From Streptomyces lunaelactis (GTDB taxonomy: Bacteria; Actinomycetota; Actinomycetes; Streptomycetales; Streptomycetaceae), in assembly GCF_003054555.1 (NCBI RefSeq), contig NZ_CP026304.1:6944001-7008000 (forward strand): DNA of 64,000 bases. Direction: 5' to 3'. Within the stretch, counting starts at the first letter, position 1. Each line of letters starts with the position of its first letter. Below are positions 36,012-43,929 of the stretch, one piece after another. The notes beneath the pieces were generated by a model that was not told where the DNA came from, searched no databases, and was given only the letters and a program-made list of their open reading frames with translations. A program made the position numbers and the translations under genes.

Positions 36012-37388
36012 ATGGCGGCTTCGCGCATCGTCATCGAGAACTGTGCCATCGCGACCGTGGACGCTAACGACACCGAGTACGCATCGGGTTATGTCGTCGT
36101 CGCGGACAACCGGATCGAGTCCGTGGGAGCGGGCACCGCACCCGCAGGCCTGGAGAACGTCGTCCGCCGCATCGACGGCACCGGCCACCTCGTCACCCCC
36201 GGCCTGGTCAACACGCACCACCACTTCTACCAGTGGATCACCCGCGGTCTGGCCACCGACCACAACCTCTTCAACTGGCTGGTGGCGCTCTACCCGACGT
36301 GGGCGCGTCTCGACGAGCCGATGGCCCGCGCCGCCGCGCAGGGCTCCCTCGCCATGATGGCCCGCGGCGGTGTCACCACCGCGATGGACCACCACTACGT
36401 CTACCCGCAGGGCTCAGGCGACCTGTCCGGCGCGATCATCGGCGCGGCGAGCGAGATGGGTGTCCGCTTCACCCTCGCCCGCGGCTCCATGGACCGTGGC
36501 ACCTCGGACGGCGGCCTGCCGCCGGACTTCGCCGTCGAGTCCCTCGAAGGCGCGCTCGCCGCCACCGAGGCGACCATCGACAAGCACCACGACGCCTCCT
36601 TCGACGCGATGACCCAGATCGCCGTCGCGCCGTGCTCCCCCTTCTCCGTCTCCACCGACCTGCTCAGTCAGGGCGCCGAGCTGGCCCGCCGCAAGGGCGT
36701 GCGGCTGCACACCCACGGTTCGGAGACCGTCGAGGAGGAGGAGTTCTGCAAGGAGCTCTTCGGGATGGGCCCGACCGACTACTTCGAGTCGACCGGCTGG
36801 CTCGGTTCGGACGTATGGATGGCCCACTGCGTCCATATGAACGACTCGGACATCGCCGCCTTCGCCCGTACGGGCACGGGCGTCGCGCACTGCCCGTCGT
36901 CCAACGCCCGCCTGGCCGCCGGTATCGCCCGCGTCCCGGACATGCTGAAGGCCGGCGTGCCGGTCGGCCTCGGCGTCGACGGCACCGCCTCCAACGAGTC
37001 GGGCGAGCTGCACACCGAGCTGCGCAACGCGCTCCTCATCAACCGGCTCGGCCCCCACCGCGAAGCCGCTCTCAATGCGCGCCAGGCGCTGCGCCTCGGT
37101 ACGTACGGCGGCGCCCAGGTCCTCGGCCGTGCCGACCAGATCGGCTCCATCGAGGCCGGCAAGCTCGCCGACCTGGTGCTGTGGAAGCTGGACACGCTCG
37201 CACACTCCTCGATCGCCGACCCGGTGATCGCGCTCGTCTTCGGCGCGGCAGCTCCCGTCACGCTCTCCCTCGTCAACGGCAAGACCGTCGTCGAGGACAA
37301 CCACCTGACCACGGTGGACGAGGACGCCATCGCCCGCTCCGCGCGGGACGAGGCACAGCGCCTGGCGCGGATCGCCGCCCAGGGCTGA
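36012..37388 (+). CDS. 8-oxoguanine deaminase-like amidohydrolase
   Basis: 458-aa metal-dependent deaminase of the guanine/atrazine-chlorohydrolase group. Metal site H-x-H in N-T-H-H-H-F-Y-Q-W (H69/H71), then R-L-H-T-H-G-S-E-T, H-C-V-H-M-N-D and G-V-D-G-T-A-S-N-E-S. The pattern is closest to 8-oxoguanine deaminases, which yield urate, fitting the next-door uricase. Guanine deaminase or a hydroxyatrazine-type enzyme are alternatives. ATG 36012 has GAGGAA upstream. Confidence 0.85.
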   Translation: MAASRIVIENCAIATVDANDTEYASGYVVVADNRIESVGAGTAPAGLENVVRRIDGTGHLVTPGLVNTHHHFYQWITRGLATDHNLFNWLVALYPTWARLDEPMARAAAQGSLAMMARGGVTTAMDHHYVYPQGSGDLSGAIIGAASEMGVRFTLARGSMDRGTSDGGLPPDFAVESLEGALAATEATIDKHHDASFDAMTQIAVAPCSPFSVSTDLLSQGAELARRKGVRLHTHGSETVEEEEFCKELFGMGPTDYFESTGWLGSDVWMAHCVHMNDSDIAAFARTGTGVAHCPSSNARLAAGIARVPDMLKAGVPVGLGVDGTASNESGELHTELRNALLINRLGPHREAALNARQALRLGTYGGAQVLGRADQIGSIEAGKLADLVLWKLDTLAHSSIADPVIALVFGAAAPVTLSLVNGKTVVEDNHLTTVDEDAIARSARDEAQRLARIAAQG

Positions 37389-37400
37389 CCAGAAGAAGTC

Positions 37401-37498
37401 CGGTCGAGGGGGACGGCCCTCGACCGGCGGCCATGGACCCGAGCGGGGTCCATGGCAGCCGTCACCGGGAGGTGCGGCACCGCAATCGGTGCCGCACC
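37401..37498 (+). terminator. three consecutive hairpins between deaminase and permease
   Basis: Stem 1 CGGTCGAGGG/CCCTCGACCG (37401-37426), stem 2 CCATGGACCC/GGGTCCATGG (37431-37455), stem 3 GGTGCGGCACCG/CGGTGCCGCACC (37471-37498). The first two look like a terminator for the deaminase. The third lies in the permease leader and could act in attenuation. Confidence 0.7.
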
Positions 37499-37617
37499 CC
37501 CCGGGACGGTGACTCGTGTCTTCACACCCCAGAAGCCGGGCTCACCGCTGCACGATTCGCACCACCTCCCTGATACCCACGTCACCGCCGACGTGTACCC
37601 GACCGGAGGAACTACCC

Positions 37618-39042
37618 GTGGCCGCACAGCCCAGGTTTCCGAAAGATGCAGTCGCAGTACCGGAAGTCGAAGTACCGGAGGGGACGCACCCGGTCGATGA
37701 GACCCTGCCTCCTCTGAAGATGTTCACCAGCGGCCTTCAGCATGTGGCCGCGATGTACGCCGGCGTGGTGGCCCCGCCCATGATCGTGGGGCCCGCCGTG
37801 GGCCTCAGCGCCAAGGAAACCGCCTTCCTGATGGGCGCGAGCCTCTTCACGGCCGGCATAGCCACCCTCCTTCAGACCCTCGGCTTCTGGAAGGTCGGCG
37901 CCAGGCTCCCGTTCGTCAACGGAGTCTCGTTCGCCGGTGTCACTCCGATGATCGCCATCGGCAAGGACCGGGGAGCGGACGGCATCACCGTCATCTTCGG
38001 CGCGATCATCGTCGCCAGCGTGCTGGGCTTCGTCCTCACGCCGTACTTCTCGAAGCTGGTCCGCTTCTTCCCGCCCGTCGTCACCGGCACCGTCATCACC
38101 TTGATCGGTGTCTCGCTGCTCCCGGTGGCCTTCAACTGGTCGCAGGGCGGCAACTCCACGGCCTCCGACTACGGTTCGATGAAGAACATCGGCATGGCGG
38201 CCCTCACCCTGGTGATCGTGCTCGCCCTGCGCAAGATTCTGCGCGGCTTCCTGCAGCAGATCGCCATCCTGCTCGGACTTGTCGCGGGCACGGTCATCGC
38301 CGTACCGCTGGGGATGACCAGTTTCGACGCCATGAAGAACGCCGATCTGGTCGGCTTCCCCACGCCGTTCCACTTCGGCGCCCCGCAGTTCGAGATCGCC
38401 GCGATCGTCTCGATGTGCATCGTGATGCTGGTCTGCATGACCGAGTCCACCGCCGACATGCTCGCACTCGGCAAGATCGTCGACCGGCCGGCGGACGAGC
38501 GGACCATCGAGGGCGGACTGCGCGCCGACACCCTCGGCAGCGCCATCAGCCCGCTCTTCAACGGCTTCATGTGCAGCGCCTTCGCGCAGAACATCGGCCT
38601 GGTGGCGATGACGAAGGTACGGAGCCGGTTCGTCGTCGCAGCGGGCGGCGGCATCCTGATCCTGCTGGGCCTGTGCCCGGTCGCCGCCTCCGTGATCGCG
38701 CTCGTCCCGCTGCCGGTACTCGGCGGCGCGGGCATCGTGCTCTTCGGCTCGGTCGCAGCCAGCGGCATCCAGACGCTGGCCTCGGCGGCCCTGGAGAAGG
38801 GCGAGAACGCCCTGATCGTCGCGGCCTCCGTCGGCATCGGACTGATCCCGATCGCCGCGCCGGAGTTCTACCACGCCTTCCCGAAGGACGCGCTGGTCGT
38901 GCTCGACTCGGGCATCTCCACGGGCTGCATCGTGGCGATCGTCCTCAACCTGGCCTTCAACCACCTTGGGAAGAAGGCGGGTTCGGAGGAGGAGCAACTG
39001 CTGGACGGGACTGGGATTCCGGCCCAGGCCGCAGTGCACTGA
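37618..39042 (+). CDS. NCS2-family xanthine/urate permease
   Basis: 474-aa transporter with about 14 membrane segments, importing oxidised purines with cations. Family motif Q-N-I-G-L-V-A-M-T-K-V-R-S-R in the second half; helix-8 region A-D-M-L-A-L-G-K-I; opening M-F-T-S-G-L-Q-H-V-A-A-M-Y-A-G. GTG 37618 with GGAGGA upstream is preferred over the longer frame from 37516, which reads through the leader. Substrate (xanthine, urate) inferred from family and neighbours. Confidence 0.9.
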   Translation: MAAQPRFPKDAVAVPEVEVPEGTHPVDETLPPLKMFTSGLQHVAAMYAGVVAPPMIVGPAVGLSAKETAFLMGASLFTAGIATLLQTLGFWKVGARLPFVNGVSFAGVTPMIAIGKDRGADGITVIFGAIIVASVLGFVLTPYFSKLVRFFPPVVTGTVITLIGVSLLPVAFNWSQGGNSTASDYGSMKNIGMAALTLVIVLALRKILRGFLQQIAILLGLVAGTVIAVPLGMTSFDAMKNADLVGFPTPFHFGAPQFEIAAIVSMCIVMLVCMTESTADMLALGKIVDRPADERTIEGGLRADTLGSAISPLFNGFMCSAFAQNIGLVAMTKVRSRFVVAAGGGILILLGLCPVAASVIALVPLPVLGGAGIVLFGSVAASGIQTLASAALEKGENALIVAASVGIGLIPIAAPEFYHAFPKDALVVLDSGISTGCIVAIVLNLAFNHLGKKAGSEEEQLLDGTGIPAQAAVH

Positions 39043-39069
39043 TGCCGTCTGTGTGACATGGCCGCCTGG

Positions 39070-39177
39070 CAGCAACCGAGGCGCGTGAGCAGCAACCGGG
39101 GCGCGAAGGCAGCAACCGAGGAGCGAAGGCAGCAACCGAGGCGCGTACGGCACCCGCCAGTGCCGTGCGCGCCTCGG
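39070..39177. repeat. four 20-bp direct repeats merging into a convergent terminator
   Basis: CAGCAACCGAGGCGCGTGAG-type units start at 39070, 39090, 39110 and 39130. The last unit provides the left arm (CCGAGGCGCG, then ACGGCAC) of a hairpin whose right arm (GTGCCGT, CGCGCCTCGG) ends at 39177. It lies between the convergent permease and chitosanase genes. Confidence 0.85.
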
Positions 39178-39199
39178 TCGTACTACGGGGTGTGCGGCG

Positions 39200-40066
39200 T
39201 CAGTCGATGTGGAAGCTGTCGCCGTACACCTTCCAGTCCAGCGGCGTGTTCAGGTTGAAGTTGTTCTTCTTGACGAAGACCCGCTGGGCCGTGTCGACCC
39301 GGCTGGTGTCCTCGTGCGCCTCCTCCTGCTTCATCGCCCAGACCCGGGCGTCGAGGAAGGCGTTCAGATAGGTCTTCTCGTTGCCGCCCTGGGCCGGCGG
39401 CTTGGCCTTGGCGAGGGCCCTCTTGCGGATGTTGCTGAAGCTGGTGCTGTCGCCGCCGTCGCCGTGCATCACGATGGCGTCGTAGTAGATGAACTGGCCG
39501 AGCACGCCGATGCCGTCGCTCTTGCCCCGCTTGACGGCCGGGTTGAAGTAGACGCGGTCGCGCTCGTCGTTCTGAGCCTTCTTGAACTCGGAGTCCTGGG
39601 CCGCCTTCACCCAGTCCTTGGTGTAGTTCGGGTCGAGACCGGCGTGCGAGTCGCTGCCGTCGACCTCGCGCAGCGCGGGCAGGTACTTGGCGAGTACGTT
39701 GCCGGGCTTGCGGTCGGTGTAGAGCTCGACCAGCTCCAGCATGTCGTGCGTGCCGGAACAGAAGCCGATGATCCCGGCGGTGTAGCCGCGACCGTCGCCG
39801 ATGTCCTCGATGTACTTGTACTGGGCCTTCCAGTCCAGCGAGGAGTTCTCCGCGCTGGACACGATCTTCATGGCGATTTCCTTCTTCGCCGGATCGTCGA
39901 GCCCGACGGCCGCCGGAGCGGGGGCGGCGGCGGCCGTCTCCGGTCCGGCGGGCTCGGAGGCCGAGGCTGCCACGGCGGTGGCCGGTACGGCGACCAGCGT
40001 CAGGCCGAGCAGCACACGGGGGAGGAATCTGAGCGGTCGAGCCGAACGTATGTGGGGGGCTGGCAC
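39200..40066 (-). CDS. secreted GH46 chitosanase
   Basis: 288 aa. Signal peptide (residues ~1-33: basic R-S-A-R-P-L-R, hydrophobic core, A-V-A-A-S-A). Mature GH46 domain with the catalytic glutamate in S-S-A-E-N-S-S-L-D-W and aspartate in Y-I-E-D-I-G-D-G-R-G-Y-T-A-G-I-I-G-F. It hydrolyses chitosan outside the cell. A 15-bp palindrome sits 39 bases upstream of ATG 40066, in the place expected for the ROK repressor CsnR described for S. lividans chitosanase. Confidence 0.93.
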   Translation of the reverse strand: MPAPHIRSARPLRFLPRVLLGLTLVAVPATAVAASASEPAGPETAAAAPAPAAVGLDDPAKKEIAMKIVSSAENSSLDWKAQYKYIEDIGDGRGYTAGIIGFCSGTHDMLELVELYTDRKPGNVLAKYLPALREVDGSDSHAGLDPNYTKDWVKAAQDSEFKKAQNDERDRVYFNPAVKRGKSDGIGVLGQFIYYDAIVMHGDGGDSTSFSNIRKRALAKAKPPAQGGNEKTYLNAFLDARVWAMKQEEAHEDTSRVDTAQRVFVKKNNFNLNTPLDWKVYGDSFHID

Positions 40067-40104
40067 CTGGCCTCCATAGGGTGTTCGTCGTTCCGGTGTT
40101 CTGT

Positions 40105-40119
40105 TAGGAAGCTTTCCTA
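40105..40119 (-). promoter_or_regulatory. palindromic operator upstream of chitosanase
   Basis: TAGGAAGCTTTCCTA, perfect 6-bp arms around GCT. Consistent with repression relieved by chitosan oligomers. A separate 16-bp palindrome CTTCCGCGTGCGGAAG at 40146-40161 probably terminates the upstream catalase-like gene. Confidence 0.65.
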
Positions 40120-40234
40120 TCAGAGTGCCGGAGTGACGTACACCCCTTCCGCGTGCGGAAGTTGAGCCCTGGGACAGTCCTGCGGCAGCCCCGCGACGGC
40201 CCTGGGACGGCCCCGCGACGGCTGAGCGAGGACG

Positions 40235-41335
40235 TCAGTCCAGCAGCTCGGAGCTGCTCGCCGGCTCCACGCGCGGCTGTCCGTTGAGGCGGTGCCGTTC
40301 GATGGACGAGCGGCGGTAGACCTCCTCGCGCACCCGCTGGATCTCGCCGATCGGCCGGTGGTCCTCGCGCGTACGCCAAGGGGTGATCGACGTACCGTCC
40401 GCGGCGGCGAGGTTTTCCTCGCCCCCGATGTCCTGCCGCGGAATGGCGATATGTGCGACGGTCACCCACGGCGAGAGCTGCTCGGGCCACTCCACCGATG
40501 TGTTGTCCACCGGCATCCGCGTCAGATCGGTGTTGAGCTGCACCTGCAACTCGAACCCGTGGTCCCGCTCACCGGCCTCCGCCACCAGCGTGTTGCGGAA
40601 GGCCTCGCCGTCCGCGCGCACATCGACCGCGAGATGAGCGACGGGCGAGACGGGCACCGTCCGCACCTTGGCGATGTGGTCGCCGTACCGGAAGGCGCCC
40701 ATGCTGTTGTACGCGTACGAGAGCAGGTTCTGCCGAGGAACCTGGGTGAACGACAGCATGGCGAACAGCTCGTCCCACAGCCACTCGTCCGACGTCCTGA
40801 GCGTCCCGCGCCTGGTGAGGAACTCTCCCATCCAGGACTTGCGCCGCGCGGGGTTCACCAGCGCGTCCGGCAGCTCGCCGAACAGCTCCTCGATGACCAT
40901 GTAGTCGTACGCGGTATTGGCGAAGAAGACCTTGTTGTTGATCAGGTTGAGGTCGAAGGTCGTCGCCTCGGCCTCGTCGGAGAGCAGCGATTCTCCGGGC
41001 ACCCCGAACATCTTTATGCCCATGCCGCAGGCCGCGCCCAGCAGAGAGTCGGCCCGCAGATGCCCGAGCCCGTTGGAGTAGCGGACGACCGCGTCGTACG
41101 CGCCGGTCCGGGCGAAGATCCCCTGGGCGTAGGACTCCGGCAGCTCACCCACTGTGACCGTGGCCTTCATCAGCCCGTACGTCTTGCCGTGCGCCGTCCT
41201 GACCGCGCGGCCGACCCCCTGCCGCTCGACGGAATCGCGGGTGCGACGGCCGACATTGCGCACCACCTCGTCCAGCTCCTGCTGATAGGTGGGTCGTTCG
41301 ACGGGGGTGTACGTCTCGTACCTGACGAATTCCAT
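40235..41335 (-). CDS. catalase-related (SrpA-like) haem protein
   Basis: 366 aa. A divergent catalase-fold protein: G-V-G-R-A-V-R-T-A-H-G-K-T-Y-G, Y-D-A-V-V-R-Y-S-N-G-L-G-H (strand around the haem), G-M-G-I-K-M-F-G-V-P-G-E-S, F-D-L-N-L-I-N-N-K-V-F-F (the N-N-x-x-F-F equivalent of the catalase asparagine). It is shorter than true catalases and probably a peroxidase or lipid-peroxide enzyme. ATG 41335 has AAAGGAG. An OhrR/MarR-type palindrome lies upstream. Confidence 0.75.
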   Translation of the reverse strand: MEFVRYETYTPVERPTYQQELDEVVRNVGRRTRDSVERQGVGRAVRTAHGKTYGLMKATVTVGELPESYAQGIFARTGAYDAVVRYSNGLGHLRADSLLGAACGMGIKMFGVPGESLLSDEAEATTFDLNLINNKVFFANTAYDYMVIEELFGELPDALVNPARRKSWMGEFLTRRGTLRTSDEWLWDELFAMLSFTQVPRQNLLSYAYNSMGAFRYGDHIAKVRTVPVSPVAHLAVDVRADGEAFRNTLVAEAGERDHGFELQVQLNTDLTRMPVDNTSVEWPEQLSPWVTVAHIAIPRQDIGGEENLAAADGTSITPWRTREDHRPIGEIQRVREEVYRRSSIERHRLNGQPRVEPASSSELLD

Positions 41336-41401
41336 GGCGGGATCTCCTTTGCCGCGTCGTGCGCGCCTGTCCGGTGCGTACGTCCCACGAGAAAGGTAGC
41401 C

Positions 41402-41422
41402 TGCAATTAAATTGTGCACAAT
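41402..41422 (-). promoter_or_regulatory. OhrR/MarR-like operator upstream of catalase-like gene
   Basis: TGCAATTAAATTGTG (41402-41416) matches 13 of 15 bases of the B. subtilis OhrR box as I recall it (TACAATTAAATTGTA) and overlaps the perfect palindrome ATTGTGCACAAT (41411-41422). It stands out as the most AT-rich spot in the area. Confidence 0.6.
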
Positions 41423-41500
41423 GTAACTGAGTGTGTTGGACCCCACGTCGTATCGCGGAGTCGCCGCCGTCCGCCGTCCGCCGGCCAGGCCTAGGGCAGG

Positions 41501-42100
41501 TCAGTCCCCCGGCCGCCAGTCGGGCCTACGCCCGCTGAACCCGACGACCTGGTCGAGCAGAGCCGCACTGTCCGGCACCTCCACGACAGGGCCGAACATC
41601 CCGTCCCCGCTCGGGTCGTCCCCGGCCGGCTTCATCAGCTCGTACGAGACCTGAAGGCTCGCCTCGCCGGGCGCGTACTCCTGCCCGGTGGCGCGGGCCA
41701 GATCCCAGCCGTGGACGACGAGTTCGTTGATGGCGACCCGTCCGGCGATCGCCGCCGGGAAGGTGACACCCCCCGCCTGCGTGTCGCCGTCCCACGCGCC
41801 CGGTGTCTGCCAGGCCTCCGCCAGCTCGTCCAGCCGCTGCGGAAGCACGGTGCGCCAGTCGTCATCGAGGACCGGCAGCACGGACCCCGGGTCCGTCCCG
41901 GTCGTCGGCCCGAGATCCTTCCGCGCGGCGTCCCGGAAGGCGGTGGACAGCCCGACGAGATGGCCCAGCAGCTCCCGTAGGGCGTACTTGGGACACGGCG
42001 TCGGATCCCCGAGCCGCTCGTCGCCGACGCCGTCGATCAGCTGCGCCACCGCGCGGGCGGCGGGGTGGAGGTCTGGGGAGGGGTTTTGTGTGTTGTCCAT
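41501..42100 (-). CDS. TIGR03086-type metal-binding (DinB/maleylpyruvate isomerase-like) protein
   Basis: 199 aa. Helical-bundle protein with the family pattern: L-G-D-P-T-P-C-P-K-Y-A-L-R-E-L-L-G-H-L-V-G (metal histidine), then A-I-N-E-L-V-V-H-G-W-D-L-A-R-A-T-G-Q (second metal site). Common in actinobacteria, possibly thiol-dependent (mycothiol) chemistry; substrate unknown. Confidence 0.8.
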   Translation of the reverse strand: MDNTQNPSPDLHPAARAVAQLIDGVGDERLGDPTPCPKYALRELLGHLVGLSTAFRDAARKDLGPTTGTDPGSVLPVLDDDWRTVLPQRLDELAEAWQTPGAWDGDTQAGGVTFPAAIAGRVAINELVVHGWDLARATGQEYAPGEASLQVSYELMKPAGDDPSGDGMFGPVVEVPDSAALLDQVVGFSGRRPDWRPGD

Positions 42101-42143
42101 ACAGAGGCAGACCGGACCCGCCGCCGAAACTCATCGCCCGCTG

Positions 42144-42470
42144 TCAGCTGCCCCGCTTCGGGCCGATCACCAGCTGGTGCTCCTGGTCCCCGTGGCCGAG
42201 CTTGCGGAAGCCCTTGTCCTCCACGGTGAAGTGCTCCCGGAGGCCGAGGACGAGGCGCTCGACGTCCTTCGGGCGACCGTAGGCGAGCGCGGGGACGGCT
42301 TCGGAGAGCAGCACCGGCTCGCTGAGAAGGCGCTGCTTCCGTACGTCGAAGGACAGGGTGGACACCGCGGGGCCGTCGTCCGAGACGATCCGGCCGGCCC
42401 CGAGCAGGGCCGGGGTGAAGATCGCGCACAGCGTCTCGTAGACGAGACCCCCTGCCTGAGTGGGGTCCAT
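42144..42470 (-). CDS. hypothetical protein
   Basis: 108 aa (130 if ATG 42536 is used, which has GGAG six bases upstream). No family recognised. Soluble, with M-D-P-T-Q-A-G-G-L-V-Y-E-T-L-C-A-I-F at the start and basic residues near the end (D-K-G-F-R-K-L-G-H-G). Coding bias is good. Isolated between unrelated leftward genes. Confidence 0.6.
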   Translation of the reverse strand: MDPTQAGGLVYETLCAIFTPALLGAGRIVSDDGPAVSTLSFDVRKQRLLSEPVLLSEAVPALAYGRPKDVERLVLGLREHFTVEDKGFRKLGHGDQEHQLVIGPKRGS

Positions 42471-42627
42471 GTGCACCCCGACCGTTCCAGGTGCGCGGTG
42501 GTGTGCGGACTTCCTGTCCTTCAGTGGATGCCGCATGTCTCCAGCATCTGGCCGATGGCACCCACCCGCCCGGCGGGCAGCTCCCCGGATGCCCGAGGAA
42601 GCGCTCCGGCGTGAGATCGGGACGCCC

Positions 42628-43200
42628 TCAGAAAGACGTCTCCCGCACGCTGGCCCGGTCCGAGGGAACGGTCGATGCCGTGATTTCCGAGCGATGCCGG
42701 TCGCCCGCGAACGTCACCGTCAGAGTGTCCGGCGCACTCTGTGTGGTGCTCGCCGTGAAGCCCTGGTTCGGCACCGCCGAGATGAGGCACACCCCGCCGC
42801 TTCCGTAGCGCACGGTGGCCTTCCCTCCCTGGGACGTGATGGTGTGCACGCCCGAGCCGCCCTCCTCGCAGCCCTCGCCGCCCGAGTTCGCCCCGGACTG
42901 CTCCTGTGAAGGCGGGGGAGTCGTGCGGGCCACGGGCGACGCTGTGGGGGGTCTCTCGGTCTTCCTGGGCGGCTTCGGCCTGGGCGTCGACCGGCTCGGG
43001 GTGGGCTCGGGGCTCGGGGAGGCGCTGGGAGTCGCCGGGGCCCGCGGCGAGGCGGCGGCGAAATCCTTCGGCGCCGACTGCGCGACCGGCGCCGTCGGCC
43101 TGGTCGAGCCCACCACGAAATGGACCGTGATCATGACGGCCGTCACGCTGGCCGCCGTGCAGGACAGCCAGATGAGCACGTAGCGCAGGTACCGGGACAC
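42628..43200 (-). CDS. membrane-anchored proline-rich hypothetical protein
   Basis: 190 aa. N-terminal helix (Y-L-R-Y-V-L-I-W-L-S-C-T-A-A-S-V-T-A-V-M) with a short cytoplasmic head. A Pro/Ser/Thr-rich spacer spans ~50-100. A small beta-rich C-terminal domain has two cysteine regions (G-E-G-C-E-E-G and G-G-V-C-L-I-S-A-V), likely a disulphide. It lies divergent from the two-component system 36 bp away, so it may be its target or sensor accessory; inference from position. Confidence 0.65.
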   Translation of the reverse strand: MSRYLRYVLIWLSCTAASVTAVMITVHFVVGSTRPTAPVAQSAPKDFAAASPRAPATPSASPSPEPTPSRSTPRPKPPRKTERPPTASPVARTTPPPSQEQSGANSGGEGCEEGGSGVHTITSQGGKATVRYGSGGVCLISAVPNQGFTASTTQSAPDTLTVTFAGDRHRSEITASTVPSDRASVRETSF

Positions 43201-43236
43201 GACACCATCTTGGCGGACCCGCTAACGTGCCTGCTC

Positions 43237-43929
43237 ATGGCCTCCGTACTTGTCGTCGAGGACGACCCAGTCATCCGGGCCGCGCTGATCGAGGTCCTCA
43301 CCGGACACGGGTACGCGGTAAGGACCGCTCACCAGGGTTTCGAGGCGCTGCGGCAGATCACCCAGGGCCCGCCCGACATCGTCGTACTCGACCTCGGACT
43401 CCCCGACCTGGATGGTCTCGACGTGCTGCGGATGATCCGCGGCATCTCACGCGTACCCGTACTCGTCGCTACGGCCCGTGACGACGACACGGAGATCATC
43501 AGGCTCCTCAATGCCGGAGCCGACGACTACATGGTCAAGCCCTTCTCGGGCGGCCAGCTCGCCGCCCGGATCGCGGCCGTACTGCGGCGGTCCGGGCCTG
43601 GCGCGGACGACGGCGACCGGCAGCCGGTCCTCCAGGTCGCCGGTCTCAGGATCGACCCGCTGGCCCGAACCGTGCACCTGGACGGCGGCGAACTCTCCCT
43701 GACCCGGCGGGAGTTCGACCTGCTCGCCTACCTCGCGCGCAACGCCGACCAGGTCATATCCCGGCAGCGCATACTCGCCGAGGTCTGGCAGCAGCCGTAT
43801 CTCGAGGACCAGACGGTCGACGTCCACCTCTCGGCACTGCGCAGGAAGCTGGGGGAAAAGGCCGCTCATCCGCGCTATCTGCACACGGTGCGCGGTATCG
43901 GGATCAAGCTGGTCGCGTCGCCGTCATGA
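43237..43929 (+). CDS. OmpR-family response regulator
   Basis: 230 aa. Receiver with acidic pair E-D-D at 8-10, phospho-acceptor D52 in V-V-L-D-L-G-L-P, conserved lysine in V-K-P-F. Winged-helix effector (L-T-R-R-E-F-D-L-L-A-Y-L-A-R-N, Q-T-V-D-V-H-L-S-A-L-R-R-K-L). TAACGT (43223-43228) lies 8 bases upstream of ATG 43237 without Shine-Dalgarno: probably leaderless. Overlaps the kinase gene by ATGA. Confidence 0.92.
   Translation: MASVLVVEDDPVIRAALIEVLTGHGYAVRTAHQGFEALRQITQGPPDIVVLDLGLPDLDGLDVLRMIRGISRVPVLVATARDDDTEIIRLLNAGADDYMVKPFSGGQLAARIAAVLRRSGPGADDGDRQPVLQVAGLRIDPLARTVHLDGGELSLTRREFDLLAYLARNADQVISRQRILAEVWQQPYLEDQTVDVHLSALRRKLGEKAAHPRYLHTVRGIGIKLVASPS

Noticed and set aside
36233..37573. 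446-codon plus-strand frame overlapping the deaminase
   Set aside because: Arg-rich shadow in another frame with no start signal or homology.
39070..39149. 20-bp repeats as a CRISPR array
   Set aside because: Units are contiguous without spacers, imperfect, and part of a terminator; no cas genes nearby.
40147..40160. TTCCGCGTGCGGAA as another gcl/hyi-type operator
   Set aside because: Spacing between the half-sites is 4 rather than 5, no partner site 21 bp away, and it lies just after the catalase-like stop where a terminator is expected.
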